NCBI RefSeq assembly: GCF_001905005.1
Contig: NZ_LWKZ01000026.1
Location: 704,806-768,805 of the forward strand
Direction of reading: 5' to 3'
Length of the DNA: 64,000 bases
Origin: Streptomyces sp. CB02923
GTDB lineage: Bacteria > Actinomycetota > Actinomycetes > Streptomycetales > Streptomycetaceae
Part shown: piece by piece, positions 49,229 to 58,390 of the stretch
Numbering within the stretch: the stretch's first letter is position 1
How the letters are laid out: each line of letters starts with the position of its first letter
Program-made: the position numbers and the translations under genes
Notes under the pieces: generated by a model
Seen by the model: only the letters and a program-made list of their open reading frames with translations
What the model was told of the DNA's origin: nothing
The model's database searches: none

Positions 49229-50448
49229 AGGGCGACGACATCGCCGTCACCGGCATCGGCCTGGTCACCCCCGCCGGGGTCGGCACCGACGCCACCTGGA
49301 GCACGGTCTGCTCCGGGACCCCCACCGCCGCTCTCGACCCGGCCCTGGGCGACGTACCGGTGCCGATCAGCTGCCGGGTTCCGCCGTTCGACGCGCAAGC
49401 CGTGCTCGGACCGCAGGTATGGCGCATGGACCGCTTCACCCACCTGGCCCTGGCCGCCGCCCGGCAGGCCGTCGACGACGCCGGTCTGGACCCGGCCACC
49501 TGGGACGGCGCCCGGGTCGCCGTGGTCGTCGGCGTCGGCTACGACAGCAAGGACCTCGTCATCCCCGCGGTCCGCAAACTCATCGACGGCGCCTACGAGA
49601 GCCTCTCCCCCCTCCTGATCCCCCGCACCACCGCCAACGCCGCGGCTGCGGAGATCTGCATCGACCTCGGCGCCCACGGCCCCAGCATGGCCGTCACCAC
49701 CGCCTGCGCCTCCGGCGCGACCGCCCTCGGCACCGCGCGCGACCTGCTCCTGGCCAACCGCTGCGACATCGCCCTCGCCGGCGGCGCCGAAGCCCCCTGC
49801 CACCCCCTGCCCTCCGCGTGCTTCGCCCAGATGGGAGCCCTGTCCACCCGCCTGCACGACCCCGGGAGCGCCAGCCGCCCCTTCGACGTGGACCGCGACG
49901 GCTTCGTCCTCGCCGAAGGCGCCGGTCTGATGGTCCTGGAGCGCGCGGCCGACGCGCGGGCCCGCGGCGTCCGCCCCCGCGCCCACTTCAGCGGATACGG
50001 CACCGCCACCGACGGCTACCACTACGCGGCCCCCCATCCCGACGGCGTGGGCATCGAACACGCCTTCACGGCCGCCCTCGGCGACGCCGGCCTAACCACC
50101 TCCGACATCGGACACGTCAACGCCCACGGCACCGGAACGCCCCTGAACGACCGCATCGAAGGAGCCGCCCTCAACCGCGTCTTCAACGGCCACCCGCCCC
50201 CCGTCACCTCCACCAAAGGAGTCACCGGCCACCCCCTCGGCGCGGCAGGCGCCATCGAGGCGGCCCTGGCCGTCCTGGCTCTCGACCGCCAGACCATCCC
50301 GCCCACGGCCAACCTCCAGCACCTCGACCCCGACATCGCCCTCGACGTCGTCGCCAAAGCCCCGCGCCCGCACCGCATGGACGCCGTCGCCAGCAACTCC
50401 TGCGGCTTCGGAGGCCACAACGCCGTACTGATCCTGCAGCGCGTCTGA
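49225..50448 (+). CDS. Beta-ketoacyl-ACP synthase II-like enzyme
   Basis: 407 aa. The KAS II catalytic triad is intact: Cys161 (TTACASGA), His301 (NAHGTGTPLND) and His336 (KGVTGHPLGAAG), with Lys331. FSGYGTATDGYHYAAPHPDG and the C-terminal SNSCGFGGHNAVLIL are normal for FabF. An active Cys means it can elongate, unlike chain-length-factor partners. It starts in an ATGA overlap with the ACP gene. With KASIII and ACP it gives initiation and elongation; ketoreductase, dehydratase and enoylreductase must come from elsewhere. Confidence 0.93.
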   Translation: MKGDDIAVTGIGLVTPAGVGTDATWSTVCSGTPTAALDPALGDVPVPISCRVPPFDAQAVLGPQVWRMDRFTHLALAAARQAVDDAGLDPATWDGARVAVVVGVGYDSKDLVIPAVRKLIDGAYESLSPLLIPRTTANAAAAEICIDLGAHGPSMAVTTACASGATALGTARDLLLANRCDIALAGGAEAPCHPLPSACFAQMGALSTRLHDPGSASRPFDVDRDGFVLAEGAGLMVLERAADARARGVRPRAHFSGYGTATDGYHYAAPHPDGVGIEHAFTAALGDAGLTTSDIGHVNAHGTGTPLNDRIEGAALNRVFNGHPPPVTSTKGVTGHPLGAAGAIEAALAVLALDRQTIPPTANLQHLDPDIALDVVAKAPRPHRMDAVASNSCGFGGHNAVLILQRV

Positions 50449-50677
50449 ACTCCCGCAGGCACACGGCTCGGTCCCGGATACCGGTCATTCCGCGCCTGCG
50501 GGATTCGGACGCCCTCACCCGAAGCGGCGCCCGCGCACCAAAGCGGCTGCGGGGTGAACGAACGGCCCTCTACGGTGTGCCACCGGAGGCGGCGCCGAGC
50601 CGGGTGCGCTGCCTCGCCGCCTCGCTTCCTCATCCGTCGTGCTCCCCGCACCCTTCGCACCGGCCAGAGGAATCATC

Positions 50678-51664
50678 GTGGTCAGCCCCGCAAGCCCATC
50701 CGTGTCCCGCACGGTCGAGTTCTCCAGCACCGATCCGGAAGCGTGCCGGTCCTTCTTCCTCGGCGCTTACGGAAGTCGCCTACGGATCAACGTGCTCGGC
50801 CCGGACGGCGCGGTCAGCCATCAGCGGTGTGCCGCGGGCGCGTTCGCCGTGGACGACGTGCACCTGTCGGCCGACATCGGCTACTGCGCCGGCCCGCAGA
50901 AGTCCCTGATGATCACGGAGGTGAAGGGCACCGGTGGCGTCCTGGAGCACACCGTGGGCACGGAGAGCGGACGCTTCGGCCCCGGCGACCTGCTGCTGAC
51001 CTGCCGGCCCGGTGAACCCTACGCCGGGCACCTCCGCGACATCCGGCTGCGGGCCGTACCGATCGCACCCGAGCTGCTGACCACGACCGCCGTACCGGCA
51101 CCCGGTTCAGCCGTACGCCCCCTGCATTTCACCAGCATCCGCCCGGCGAACGCGGCCCTGGCCGCCCAGTGGAAGCACACGGTGGCCTTCATCGCCGACG
51201 ACCTGCTGGCCCGCCCCGACGCCGCCTCCCAGCCACTGATCGTGGCCAGCGCGGCCCGGCTCCTGGCCGCGGCCACGCTCGCGGCCTTCCCCAACACGCT
51301 GACCTACGGCCACGACCTGCCCGAACCCGCCGCGCCACCGGCCGCGGTACGTCGCGCAGTGGCCTTCATCGAAGCGCAGCCGGACGCCGACATCGGCCTG
51401 ACGCACATCGCCGCGGCCGCGGGCGTCCGCCCGCGTGCGCTCCAGCACGCCTTCCGCCGGCACTTGGACACCACGCCCACCGGCTACCTGCGCCGAGTCC
51501 GCCTCGCCCACGCGCACGAGGACCTGGTGAAAGCCGATCCCTCCACGGGAGCCACGGTCGCCGCAATCGCCTACCGCTGGGGATTCGCACACTCCGGACG
51601 CTTCACCGCCCGTTACCGCGGCACCTACGGATGCTCACCGCAGCAGACGCTGCGCACCACGTAA
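50678..51664 (+). CDS. AraC-family transcriptional regulator
   Basis: 328 aa from GTG 50678 (AGAGGA 6 nt upstream; an earlier ATG has no site). N-terminal AraC-binding-2-like sensor domain (about 1-180) and a C-terminal double HTH: GLTHIAAAAGVRPRALQHAFRRHL and ATVAAIAYRWGFAHSGRFTARYRGTYG in part. The motif set (activator type, single tryptophan in the second HTH) is common. It follows the KAS operon in the same direction after 229 bp and may regulate it or the MoxR pair downstream. Confidence 0.88.
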   Translation: MVSPASPSVSRTVEFSSTDPEACRSFFLGAYGSRLRINVLGPDGAVSHQRCAAGAFAVDDVHLSADIGYCAGPQKSLMITEVKGTGGVLEHTVGTESGRFGPGDLLLTCRPGEPYAGHLRDIRLRAVPIAPELLTTTAVPAPGSAVRPLHFTSIRPANAALAAQWKHTVAFIADDLLARPDAASQPLIVASAARLLAAATLAAFPNTLTYGHDLPEPAAPPAAVRRAVAFIEAQPDADIGLTHIAAAAGVRPRALQHAFRRHLDTTPTGYLRRVRLAHAHEDLVKADPSTGATVAAIAYRWGFAHSGRFTARYRGTYGCSPQQTLRTT

Positions 51665-51704
51665 CCGGCCATCGGTCCCGCCGTCCCGCTGTCTCGCCGT
51701 CCCG

Positions 51705-51752
51705 CCATCCCGCCATCCCGCCATCCCGCCATCCCGCCATCCCGCCATCCCG
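51705..51752. repeat. 8-bp microsatellite
   Basis: Six perfect copies of CCATCCCG, with degenerate copies (CCGTCCCG, TGTCTCG) just upstream from about 51680. It lies between the AraC stop and the MoxR gene. Confidence 0.92.
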
Positions 51753-51955
51753 CCGGTGAGCGTGTGCAGGCGAGCGGGAAGCGGAAGGCCGTCAGCGGGC
51801 ACTCGTTCCGGGGCAGAGCCGTTACTACCGTTGCTGAGAAGATCTCACAGCAAACGCCATCGCTCTCACCTTCTTGTCACTTCTCACTGCGTCGTGACTC
51901 CGGGGGCATCTCGTCAGCCCGACAGGGCGTCACAGGCAAGGAGAAGGAGCCGACC

Positions 51956-53146
51956 ATGGACGCGCAGGACACCGCCAAGAGGCTGCGGGCGATCAGCGGC
52001 GAGTTGTCGGACCGTTTCTACGAGCGGGACGACGTGGTGCGGACGCTGGTGGCGACACTGCTGGCCGGGCAGCACTCGTTGGTGCTCGGCCCGCCCGGAA
52101 CCGCCAAGTCCGAGCTGGCCCGGGAGCTCACGGGCAGAGTCGAGGGCGCGTCCTACTGGGAGATCCTCCTGTCGAAGTTCACCGCGCCGACGCGGATGTT
52201 CGGCCCCATCGACGTCGCCGCACTGGCCCGCGGCGAGTACCGCCAGGTCTACGACGGCCGCGCCACGACCGCGCACATCGCGTTCATCGACGAGATCTTC
52301 AAGTGCTCCACGGCGGCGCTGAACGAGACGCTGGGCTACCTCAACGAGCGGATCTACCACCCCGAGAGCGGCGGCGAACCGATCCGCTGCCCCCTGATCG
52401 GGGCCATCACCGCGAGCAACGAGCTTCCCGGCGGGGAGGACACAGTCGCGATCTACGACCGGCTGCTGGTACGGATCGAGGTCGGCTACCTGGAGGACCC
52501 CTCGAACTTCGCCGCGCTGATCCGCTCCGCCGTCAGCCGCCCGGAGGCGCCGATACGGACCACGGTCGAGCTGGCCGCGTTGCAGTACGCCGTGGCCGAA
52601 GCCGTCCCGGCCGTGGAGGTCCCCGACGGAATCGTGGACGCGGTGTGCACCCTGCGGGCCGCCCTGCGCCGCAAGGAACTCGTCGCCTCCGACCGCCGCT
52701 GGCGGCAGGCGGTGGGCCTGCTCCAGGCGTCCGCGTACCTGGACGGCCGTCCGGCGGTCGCCGAGACCGACCTGTCGGTGCTGACCCATGTGCTGTGGGA
52801 CTCCCCCGCCCAGCGCCCGGCCGTCGAGCGCGAGGTACTGCACCTGGTGAACCCGGACGCCAAGGAGGCGCTCGACCTGGCCGACACCATCGACGAGTTG
52901 GAGGCCCAGCTCGACGCCATGGCCGGGCAGTCCCGTGAGGCGCTGAGCGAGTGGGTCATCAAGAAGGCCCACAACAAGCTCGCCACGGCGGGCAAGCGGC
53001 TGGAGAAGCTGCGCGAGGAGGCGGCCGTCGCCGGCCGCTCCACCGCCACCGTCGACCGGGTCACCGGCCGCCAGCGGGCCGTCCGCGCTCGCGTCCTCAC
53101 CGAGGCCCTCGGCATGGACGCGAGCACGGTGCAGGCCCAGCTCTGA
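51956..53146 (+). CDS. MoxR-family AAA+ ATPase (RavA-like)
   Basis: 396 aa; ATG with AAGGAG. Walker A GPPGTAKS (45-52), Walker B with catalytic Glu in IAFIDEIF (108-115), sensor-1 Asn155 (TASNELP), and Arg in YDRLLVRIEVGYL. The C-terminal 110 residues are helical and resemble the RavA extension (LVNPDAKEALDLADTIDELEAQL). MoxR ATPases work with VWA proteins as chaperones for metal-cofactor insertion or complex assembly. The partner VWA gene follows after 19 bp. Confidence 0.92.
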   Translation: MDAQDTAKRLRAISGELSDRFYERDDVVRTLVATLLAGQHSLVLGPPGTAKSELARELTGRVEGASYWEILLSKFTAPTRMFGPIDVAALARGEYRQVYDGRATTAHIAFIDEIFKCSTAALNETLGYLNERIYHPESGGEPIRCPLIGAITASNELPGGEDTVAIYDRLLVRIEVGYLEDPSNFAALIRSAVSRPEAPIRTTVELAALQYAVAEAVPAVEVPDGIVDAVCTLRAALRRKELVASDRRWRQAVGLLQASAYLDGRPAVAETDLSVLTHVLWDSPAQRPAVEREVLHLVNPDAKEALDLADTIDELEAQLDAMAGQSREALSEWVIKKAHNKLATAGKRLEKLREEAAVAGRSTATVDRVTGRQRAVRARVLTEALGMDASTVQAQL

Positions 53147-53165
53147 ACGCCGGAGGACCTGGACC

Positions 53166-54782
53166 ATGGGCGTGACACCGAACAGCGGCGACGAGCCGTC
53201 GAGCCGGGCGGGGACGTGGCCGGACCGGTCCGCCGCCGCTCCCCGGCGGCACACCACGGCCGTGATCGCGGACCATGTCGACCGGCTCACCTGGCGCGAC
53301 ACCTACGAGCAGTCGGCCGGACTGCGCGAACTGGCCGAGGAGCTGCACGAGCACCACGACCACACCGCCGACCTTCTGACCGACGCGTTCCTGGCCGCCT
53401 ACAAAGGCAACCCGCGGTTGCGCGAACGCGCGGAGATGGCCCCCTCCCGGCTGGTCAACCACCAGATCATCACCGCGCTGGTCGACTCACCGGAGTCCGC
53501 CGCCCTGCGCCGGGAGACGGCCGGCGACCCCTACGCCGCTGCCATGGCCGTACTCGCCCAGGCCACCGTGCTCCGCCGGATCCTTGAGCGCTTCCGGGAT
53601 ACCCAGGAACAGGCCGAACAGGCAGAGAAAGCCGGGCAGGCCGAACAGGCAGAGAAGGCCGAGCAGGACGCAGAAAGCGCGGCGGCCGCCGTGGCCGAGG
53701 CGCTCCAGCAGGCCGCGGAGCAGGCCGCAGAGGAGGCCGCTGAGCAAGCCGTCAAGCAGGCCGCTAAGGAGGCCGCCGAGCGTTCCGTCCAGGACGGCAC
53801 CACGCAGGCCCTCGCCGCGGCAGCCCCCGGCGCCCGTGCCGCCACAGGAAACGCGGCGGCGAAGTCCGCGCGGGCCGCGCGGGAGGAGGCCGCGCTGATG
53901 CGGGCGTGGGGCTTCGGTCCGGGCGAGCTGGAACGCATGTCGTTCGACCAGCGCGCCCGGCTCGCAGAGCGGCTGCGCACCAGCCGTCTCGCCCGGTGGG
54001 CCGAACTGATCGGCCGCTTCCGGCAGATGGCCGACGGTGAACGCGCCCGCAAGGTGGAGAACACCACGGGGGAGCTGATCGGCGTCACGCTCGGCAACGA
54101 CCTCTCCCGCGTCATCCCCTCCGAGCTGGCCCACCTCGGTCTGCCCCAGATGCGTGCGGTGTTCGCCGCGCGATACGCCGCCGGGGAGCTGATGCTCTAC
54201 GACAGTCAGGGAGAGCAGGCCACCGGCCGGGGCGCCATCATCGCGTGCGTCGACACCTCGCACTCGATGTACATGGACGGGCCGGGCGGAGTCACCCGGG
54301 AGGCGTGGGCCAAGGCGTGCGCCCTGGCCCTGCTGGACCAGGCCCGGCACGCGGGGCGTGACTTCGTGGGCATCCTGTTCTCCGCCGCCGACAAGATCCG
54401 GGTGTTCCGCTTCCCGGCGGGCCCGGACGCCGGCATCGACCAGGTGCTCGACTTCGCGGAGACCTTCCTCGGCGGCGGCACCAGCTACCAGACGCCGCTG
54501 ACAGCGGCCTGCGAACTGCTGGAGGAGGAGTTCGACGACGCCGCCCGCACGCGCGGCGACATCGTGATGCTCACCGACGACGAATGCGGCGTCACCGAGG
54601 AGTGGATGCGCGGCTGGAACGACGCCAAACACCGGCTGGGCTTCCGCGTCTTCGGTGTGGCCATCGACGCCCCGCCCGCCGCCGAGGCGGGTTCGGTCCT
54701 GGACGCCCTGTGCGACAACCTCCGCTCCATCGAGGACCTCACCGACATCCACGCCGCCGCTGACCTCTTCCGCGTGATCTGA
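53166..54782 (+). CDS. VWA-domain partner protein (ViaA-like)
   Basis: 538 aa. Residues 145-240 are an Ala/Glu/Gln/Lys-rich coiled coil with near-repeats (EQAEKAGQAEQAEKAEQ). The C-terminal von Willebrand A domain starts near 345 with the MIDAS motif DTSHS (Asp363, Ser365, Ser367) in VDTSHSMYMDG, and contains GGGTSYQTPL and MLTDDECG. ViaA/RavA pairs are known for cofactor- or stress-related chaperoning of respiratory or flavo-enzymes. Short 19-bp spacing to the ATPase gene supports a complex. Target here unknown. Confidence 0.9.
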   Translation: MGVTPNSGDEPSSRAGTWPDRSAAAPRRHTTAVIADHVDRLTWRDTYEQSAGLRELAEELHEHHDHTADLLTDAFLAAYKGNPRLRERAEMAPSRLVNHQIITALVDSPESAALRRETAGDPYAAAMAVLAQATVLRRILERFRDTQEQAEQAEKAGQAEQAEKAEQDAESAAAAVAEALQQAAEQAAEEAAEQAVKQAAKEAAERSVQDGTTQALAAAAPGARAATGNAAAKSARAAREEAALMRAWGFGPGELERMSFDQRARLAERLRTSRLARWAELIGRFRQMADGERARKVENTTGELIGVTLGNDLSRVIPSELAHLGLPQMRAVFAARYAAGELMLYDSQGEQATGRGAIIACVDTSHSMYMDGPGGVTREAWAKACALALLDQARHAGRDFVGILFSAADKIRVFRFPAGPDAGIDQVLDFAETFLGGGTSYQTPLTAACELLEEEFDDAARTRGDIVMLTDDECGVTEEWMRGWNDAKHRLGFRVFGVAIDAPPAAEAGSVLDALCDNLRSIEDLTDIHAAADLFRVI

Positions 54783-55001
54783 ACCGGCCCTGCGGGCACG
54801 GTCCGGACGGTCGGGTGACCGCGACGGGTCTGCCACCGGACGGTGCAGGCCAGGGGCCGCCGGTGGCGTCCGTGGCCCCGGTGTCTTGTGTACACCTCGT
54901 GCTGCCACGACTCTGGTGCGACGGTTCACCGCCCGGTACGCCGCACACGGCGCCGGGATCTCGGCTGAGCCGTACCCACCGGACGAGAGGACGGTTCACT
55001 C

Positions 55002-56894
55002 GTGTCGTCACCCAACGGTCCCCACGCCGGCCCGTCGTTCCTGACGGTGGCCAACCCCGGGTTCGAGCAGGGAAAGGAGGGGTGGACCTGGACCGACGGC
55101 ACCGGCGTTGCCACCGGCCGCCGCAACGCCTGCCTGGACGCCGGAAGGGGACGGGAGGTGGGGCAGGTGGTGACCGCGACCGGGCAGGGCTCGTACGACG
55201 TTTCCGCGTGGATCGCCGCGGGCGGGCCCCGCGGCGCGTTCCTGGTGCGGGTCAACGGCGCGCCGGCCGGCGAGGCCGCCATCGCGAACCGCTCCTTCTA
55301 CTCCCGCCACACCGTCTCGCGGATCGCCCTGCGACAAGGGGACCGGATGGAGATCGTGTTCTCCTCCGGCGACGCCTGGGTCGACGTCGACGACGTCATG
55401 CTGTCCCCCGCGGCCCCGGCCGACCCGCGGATCTCCTCCTCGGAGCCGGTCCTGGTGGAGATGTTCGAGTGGGCCAAGCGCAAGGCCAACAGCTGGGTCC
55501 ATCTGGCCGGTACCGTCGGGCCCCTCGACGTGGACGAGAGGAATCCCGGCGGGTCCGGCACCGCGGCCTACGCCCCGTCGTACTGGGCCGGTTACGCACA
55601 CCGGAGCGGCTACTACGCGCGCGATACCGCCCATCAGGTCGTCGGAGCCCAGATCCTGGGGCTGACCGAAGAGAACAAGACCATGCTGGGCTCTTTCGCC
55701 GTTTCGGCGGTCGCCGCACACGCGTACTACCCCGTGTGGTCGTACAACTTCGACGCCCGGACGTACCTGAGAATCGACTACGGCAGCGCCGACTTCTTCG
55801 TACGCGAGGTACCCGCGCCCTTCGAACTGGTGGAGAAGACGGAACGGGCCTACCGGTGGAGCGGCGACGCCTTCTACGTCGGCGACACCATGTGGGATTT
55901 CTGCCGTCATGCGACCACGGAATTCGTCGAGGAGCACGACCAGATCAAACCCAACGGCGTCGCCGAGGGCACGGGGCAGGGCATTTTCGCGGGAGCGGCC
56001 AGCTACAACGAGAGCAGCGGCGAGCAACTGGTCGAGGCCGGCGATGCGTTCGCCTCCCAGTACCGGGCCTTTCTGGCCGCCGCGGCCCTCGCGTCGGCCC
56101 GGGGCGAGGGGGAGCAGGCGGCCCGGTATGCGGGTCAGGCGGCGGAACTGCGCAGGTACTTCCATCACAGCTGGGTCGCGAACCAGGGCGCCGCGATGAC
56201 ACGCGCCTATTCCCTCTCCGGCGCCGCGCTCTCCGGATGGGGCAGGGAGAACAGCTGGTTCATGCCCATGAAACGCCTCCTGCTGCCCGGCCCGCGCAAC
56301 GACGCGTACCTCGACTACATCGACGACATGGCCGAGGGCGCGGGGAAACCGGTGAACATCGAGGCCATCACGTACCTGCCCGACACCTTTTTCGCCAACG
56401 ACCGCGACCGGCAGGCGTGGAAGTGGATGCGCTACGTCTACGACCACCGCTACGACCGCCATCCCGTCGCCGCGCAGGGGCTCAACGGCGACTACCCGGA
56501 AGTCGCGTTCACCCTCGTCTCCCAGGCCGTCGAGGGACTGATGGGATTTTGCCCGGACGCCCCCCGCACCAGGGTGACCACCCGCTCGCACCTGCCCGGC
56601 GGCATCGACTGGGTACGCATCGACCGGATCCCCGTCGGCGACGCCCACTTCGACCTGCGGCACGATGGCACCCATAGGTCCGAGCTCACCAACGGCACCT
56701 CGAAGACGTACGCGTGGCAGGCCCGGTTCCCGGGCGACCACCGCACCGTCAGGACCGACGGCAGGCCATCCGCATCCCATCGGAAGATCCTGCACGGAAG
56801 GGTCCACACCTGCGTGAACGTCCGGGTACCACCGGGCGGGACCGCGACCGTCGAAATCGTCCGCGACCGGCCAGGGCCGGCTCCCGTAACGTAA
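55002..56894 (+). CDS. Large glycosidase-like protein, CBM-like N-terminus, no signal peptide
   Basis: 630 aa from GTG 55002 (GAGAGG about 11 nt upstream). N-terminal 140 residues look like a carbohydrate-binding jelly roll (NPGFEQGKEGWTW, WVDVDDVMLSPAAP). The remaining 480 residues are helical with GTGQGIFAGAASYNESSGEQ, YNFDARTYLRIDYGS and YAGYAHRSGYY-type loops, suggesting an alpha/alpha-barrel like that of many glycoside hydrolases or lyases. I find no export signal, unlike most such enzymes. Family not identified. It lies just upstream of the SDR at 56905 (10-bp gap). Confidence 0.6.
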   Translation: MSSPNGPHAGPSFLTVANPGFEQGKEGWTWTDGTGVATGRRNACLDAGRGREVGQVVTATGQGSYDVSAWIAAGGPRGAFLVRVNGAPAGEAAIANRSFYSRHTVSRIALRQGDRMEIVFSSGDAWVDVDDVMLSPAAPADPRISSSEPVLVEMFEWAKRKANSWVHLAGTVGPLDVDERNPGGSGTAAYAPSYWAGYAHRSGYYARDTAHQVVGAQILGLTEENKTMLGSFAVSAVAAHAYYPVWSYNFDARTYLRIDYGSADFFVREVPAPFELVEKTERAYRWSGDAFYVGDTMWDFCRHATTEFVEEHDQIKPNGVAEGTGQGIFAGAASYNESSGEQLVEAGDAFASQYRAFLAAAALASARGEGEQAARYAGQAAELRRYFHHSWVANQGAAMTRAYSLSGAALSGWGRENSWFMPMKRLLLPGPRNDAYLDYIDDMAEGAGKPVNIEAITYLPDTFFANDRDRQAWKWMRYVYDHRYDRHPVAAQGLNGDYPEVAFTLVSQAVEGLMGFCPDAPRTRVTTRSHLPGGIDWVRIDRIPVGDAHFDLRHDGTHRSELTNGTSKTYAWQARFPGDHRTVRTDGRPSASHRKILHGRVHTCVNVRVPPGGTATVEIVRDRPGPAPVT

Positions 56895-56904
56895 GGAATC
56901 CGGC

Positions 56905-57636
56905 ATGACGACGAAGGCCGCACTCATCACCGGCACCAGCCGCCCGATCGGCCTCGGCTTCGCGGTCGCCCGCCGGCTCGCCGAACTCGACTACCACGTG
57001 TTCCTCACCGCACGCGACGTCTCCCGCGCCGAAGCCCTGGCCGTACAGCTGCGGCAGGAAGACCACCGGGCGACGGCCCTGCGTCTCGACCTCACCGACG
57101 CCGCCGGCATGCAGGAGGCCGCCGACCACCTCGCCCGGACCGTCGGCCACCTGGACGTCCTGGTCAACAACGCCAGCGATGCCGTCGACTTCACCGTCCT
57201 GTCCGCGCTGGACGCCGACCTCGACGCCGTGCGGTCCGCGCTGGAGGTGGACGTGCTCGGCCCCTGGCGTCTGGTCCAGACACTGTTGCCGCTGCTCGAA
57301 GCCGCCCCCGCCGCCCGCATCGTCAACGTCTCCAGCATCTCCGCCCAGCAGATCGCCACCGGACTCGACCTCGGCGCCAGCCTGCGCGCCCCTGCCCACT
57401 CCTTCGCCAAGCACATGCTCGACACCCTGACCACCGTGCTGGCCCACGCTCTGAAGGACACGCCCATCCTCGTCAACGCCGTCGACCCGGGCGAGACCGC
57501 CACCCACCCCGAGCGCGGCGACGAACACGACGCACGTCCCGCCAGTGAAAGCGCGCGCGGTGTCGTATGGGCAGCGACGCTGGGCGAGGACGGACCCACC
57601 GGCAGGCTCTTCAGTGACACCCAGCCGCTGACCTGA
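56905..57636 (+). CDS. SDR-fold protein with His replacing the catalytic Tyr
   Basis: 243 aa; ATG with AAGGA. Rossmann fold is intact: ALITGTSRPIGLG, LVNNASDAVDF (usual NNAG is NNAS), and NVSSIS with the Ser. Where classical SDRs have YxxxK, the sequence reads HSFAK: the Lys is kept but the Tyr is His. The Gly motif and NAD fold suggest it still binds a nucleotide. It may have changed chemistry or serve as a binding protein. Probably co-transcribed with the glycosidase-like gene. Confidence 0.82.
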   Translation: MTTKAALITGTSRPIGLGFAVARRLAELDYHVFLTARDVSRAEALAVQLRQEDHRATALRLDLTDAAGMQEAADHLARTVGHLDVLVNNASDAVDFTVLSALDADLDAVRSALEVDVLGPWRLVQTLLPLLEAAPAARIVNVSSISAQQIATGLDLGASLRAPAHSFAKHMLDTLTTVLAHALKDTPILVNAVDPGETATHPERGDEHDARPASESARGVVWAATLGEDGPTGRLFSDTQPLT

Positions 57637-57678
57637 GCGAAGGCGCCCGCCCGGTGGCCTTATGTCTGCCGACGGCCG

Positions 57679-58086
57679 TCAATCACCGTCGTGCTTGCCT
57701 TTCCTGGTGCTTTTCCCCTTGACCAGGAATGCCGTGCGCATCGACGGAAGGAGTCCCTTGCCGTCCCCACCGCCGCTGCCGCTGCCGGTGCGGGCGGGTG
57801 CGTCGGGGCCGGTGTGCGTCTCTTCGGTGGCGACGAGAGCGTAAGCGTGGGCCAGGGTTTTCAGTGCCTTGTCGGACCGGCCCTTGTGTTTGGCCTTGCT
57901 GATGGCGGTGGCCTCACGGGCGATGGCCCTGAGGAGTTTCTCGCGGGCGACGGCTGCGGGCATCCGGGGAGCGGCGGTCGGTACGAGGCCCGCTCCGGGC
58001 GGCTCGGTCTGCCGGTCGGTGCCGGTGGTTTCGTCGGCCCGTTCCCTGAGTGGCGTGGCCTTGGAGCCGAACTTTTTCTTGGCCAT
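57679..58086 (-). CDS. Small basic protein (135 aa), uncharacterised
   Basis: ATG with AAAGGAA. Lys/Arg-rich ends (MAKKKFGSKATPLRER; STRKGKHDGD) flank a predicted helical core (AREKLLRAIAREATAISKAKHKGRSDKA, core REKLLRAIAREATA). No signal, membrane segment or domain recognised. The charge suggests nucleic-acid or membrane-surface binding. Confidence 0.65.
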   Translation of the reverse strand: MAKKKFGSKATPLRERADETTGTDRQTEPPGAGLVPTAAPRMPAAVAREKLLRAIAREATAISKAKHKGRSDKALKTLAHAYALVATEETHTGPDAPARTGSGSGGGDGKGLLPSMRTAFLVKGKSTRKGKHDGD

Positions 58087-58390
58087 GCTGGTTCCTTTTT
58101 CTTTTGTCCGGCGATGCTCGGCCCGTTGCCGACAGCCGAGTCGCCTCCCTGCGAATTCACCGACGTCACCAGCAGGTTTCCCAACGATGGGCTCACCTAT
58201 GCCTTTATCGAGCCGCAACCGCGATCCCCGCCTCACGGACCGGGCCGTGAGCCCGAAGCCGCCATCCGGGCCAGGCTTTCGGACCGGCCCGGCATGGTGG
58301 CGGCCCGACGGTGCGAGGTGTCTGGATGCTGGTGTCCGCACATCAGGCAGCGGAATCGGGCAGGGGAATCGGTCAGGAACAGGAGAGGCC
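58087..58390. other. Intergenic region between small proteins
   Basis: About 300 bp with the divergent promoters of the basic protein (minus) and small membrane protein (plus). No convincing gene, repeat or palindrome found. Confidence 0.4.
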
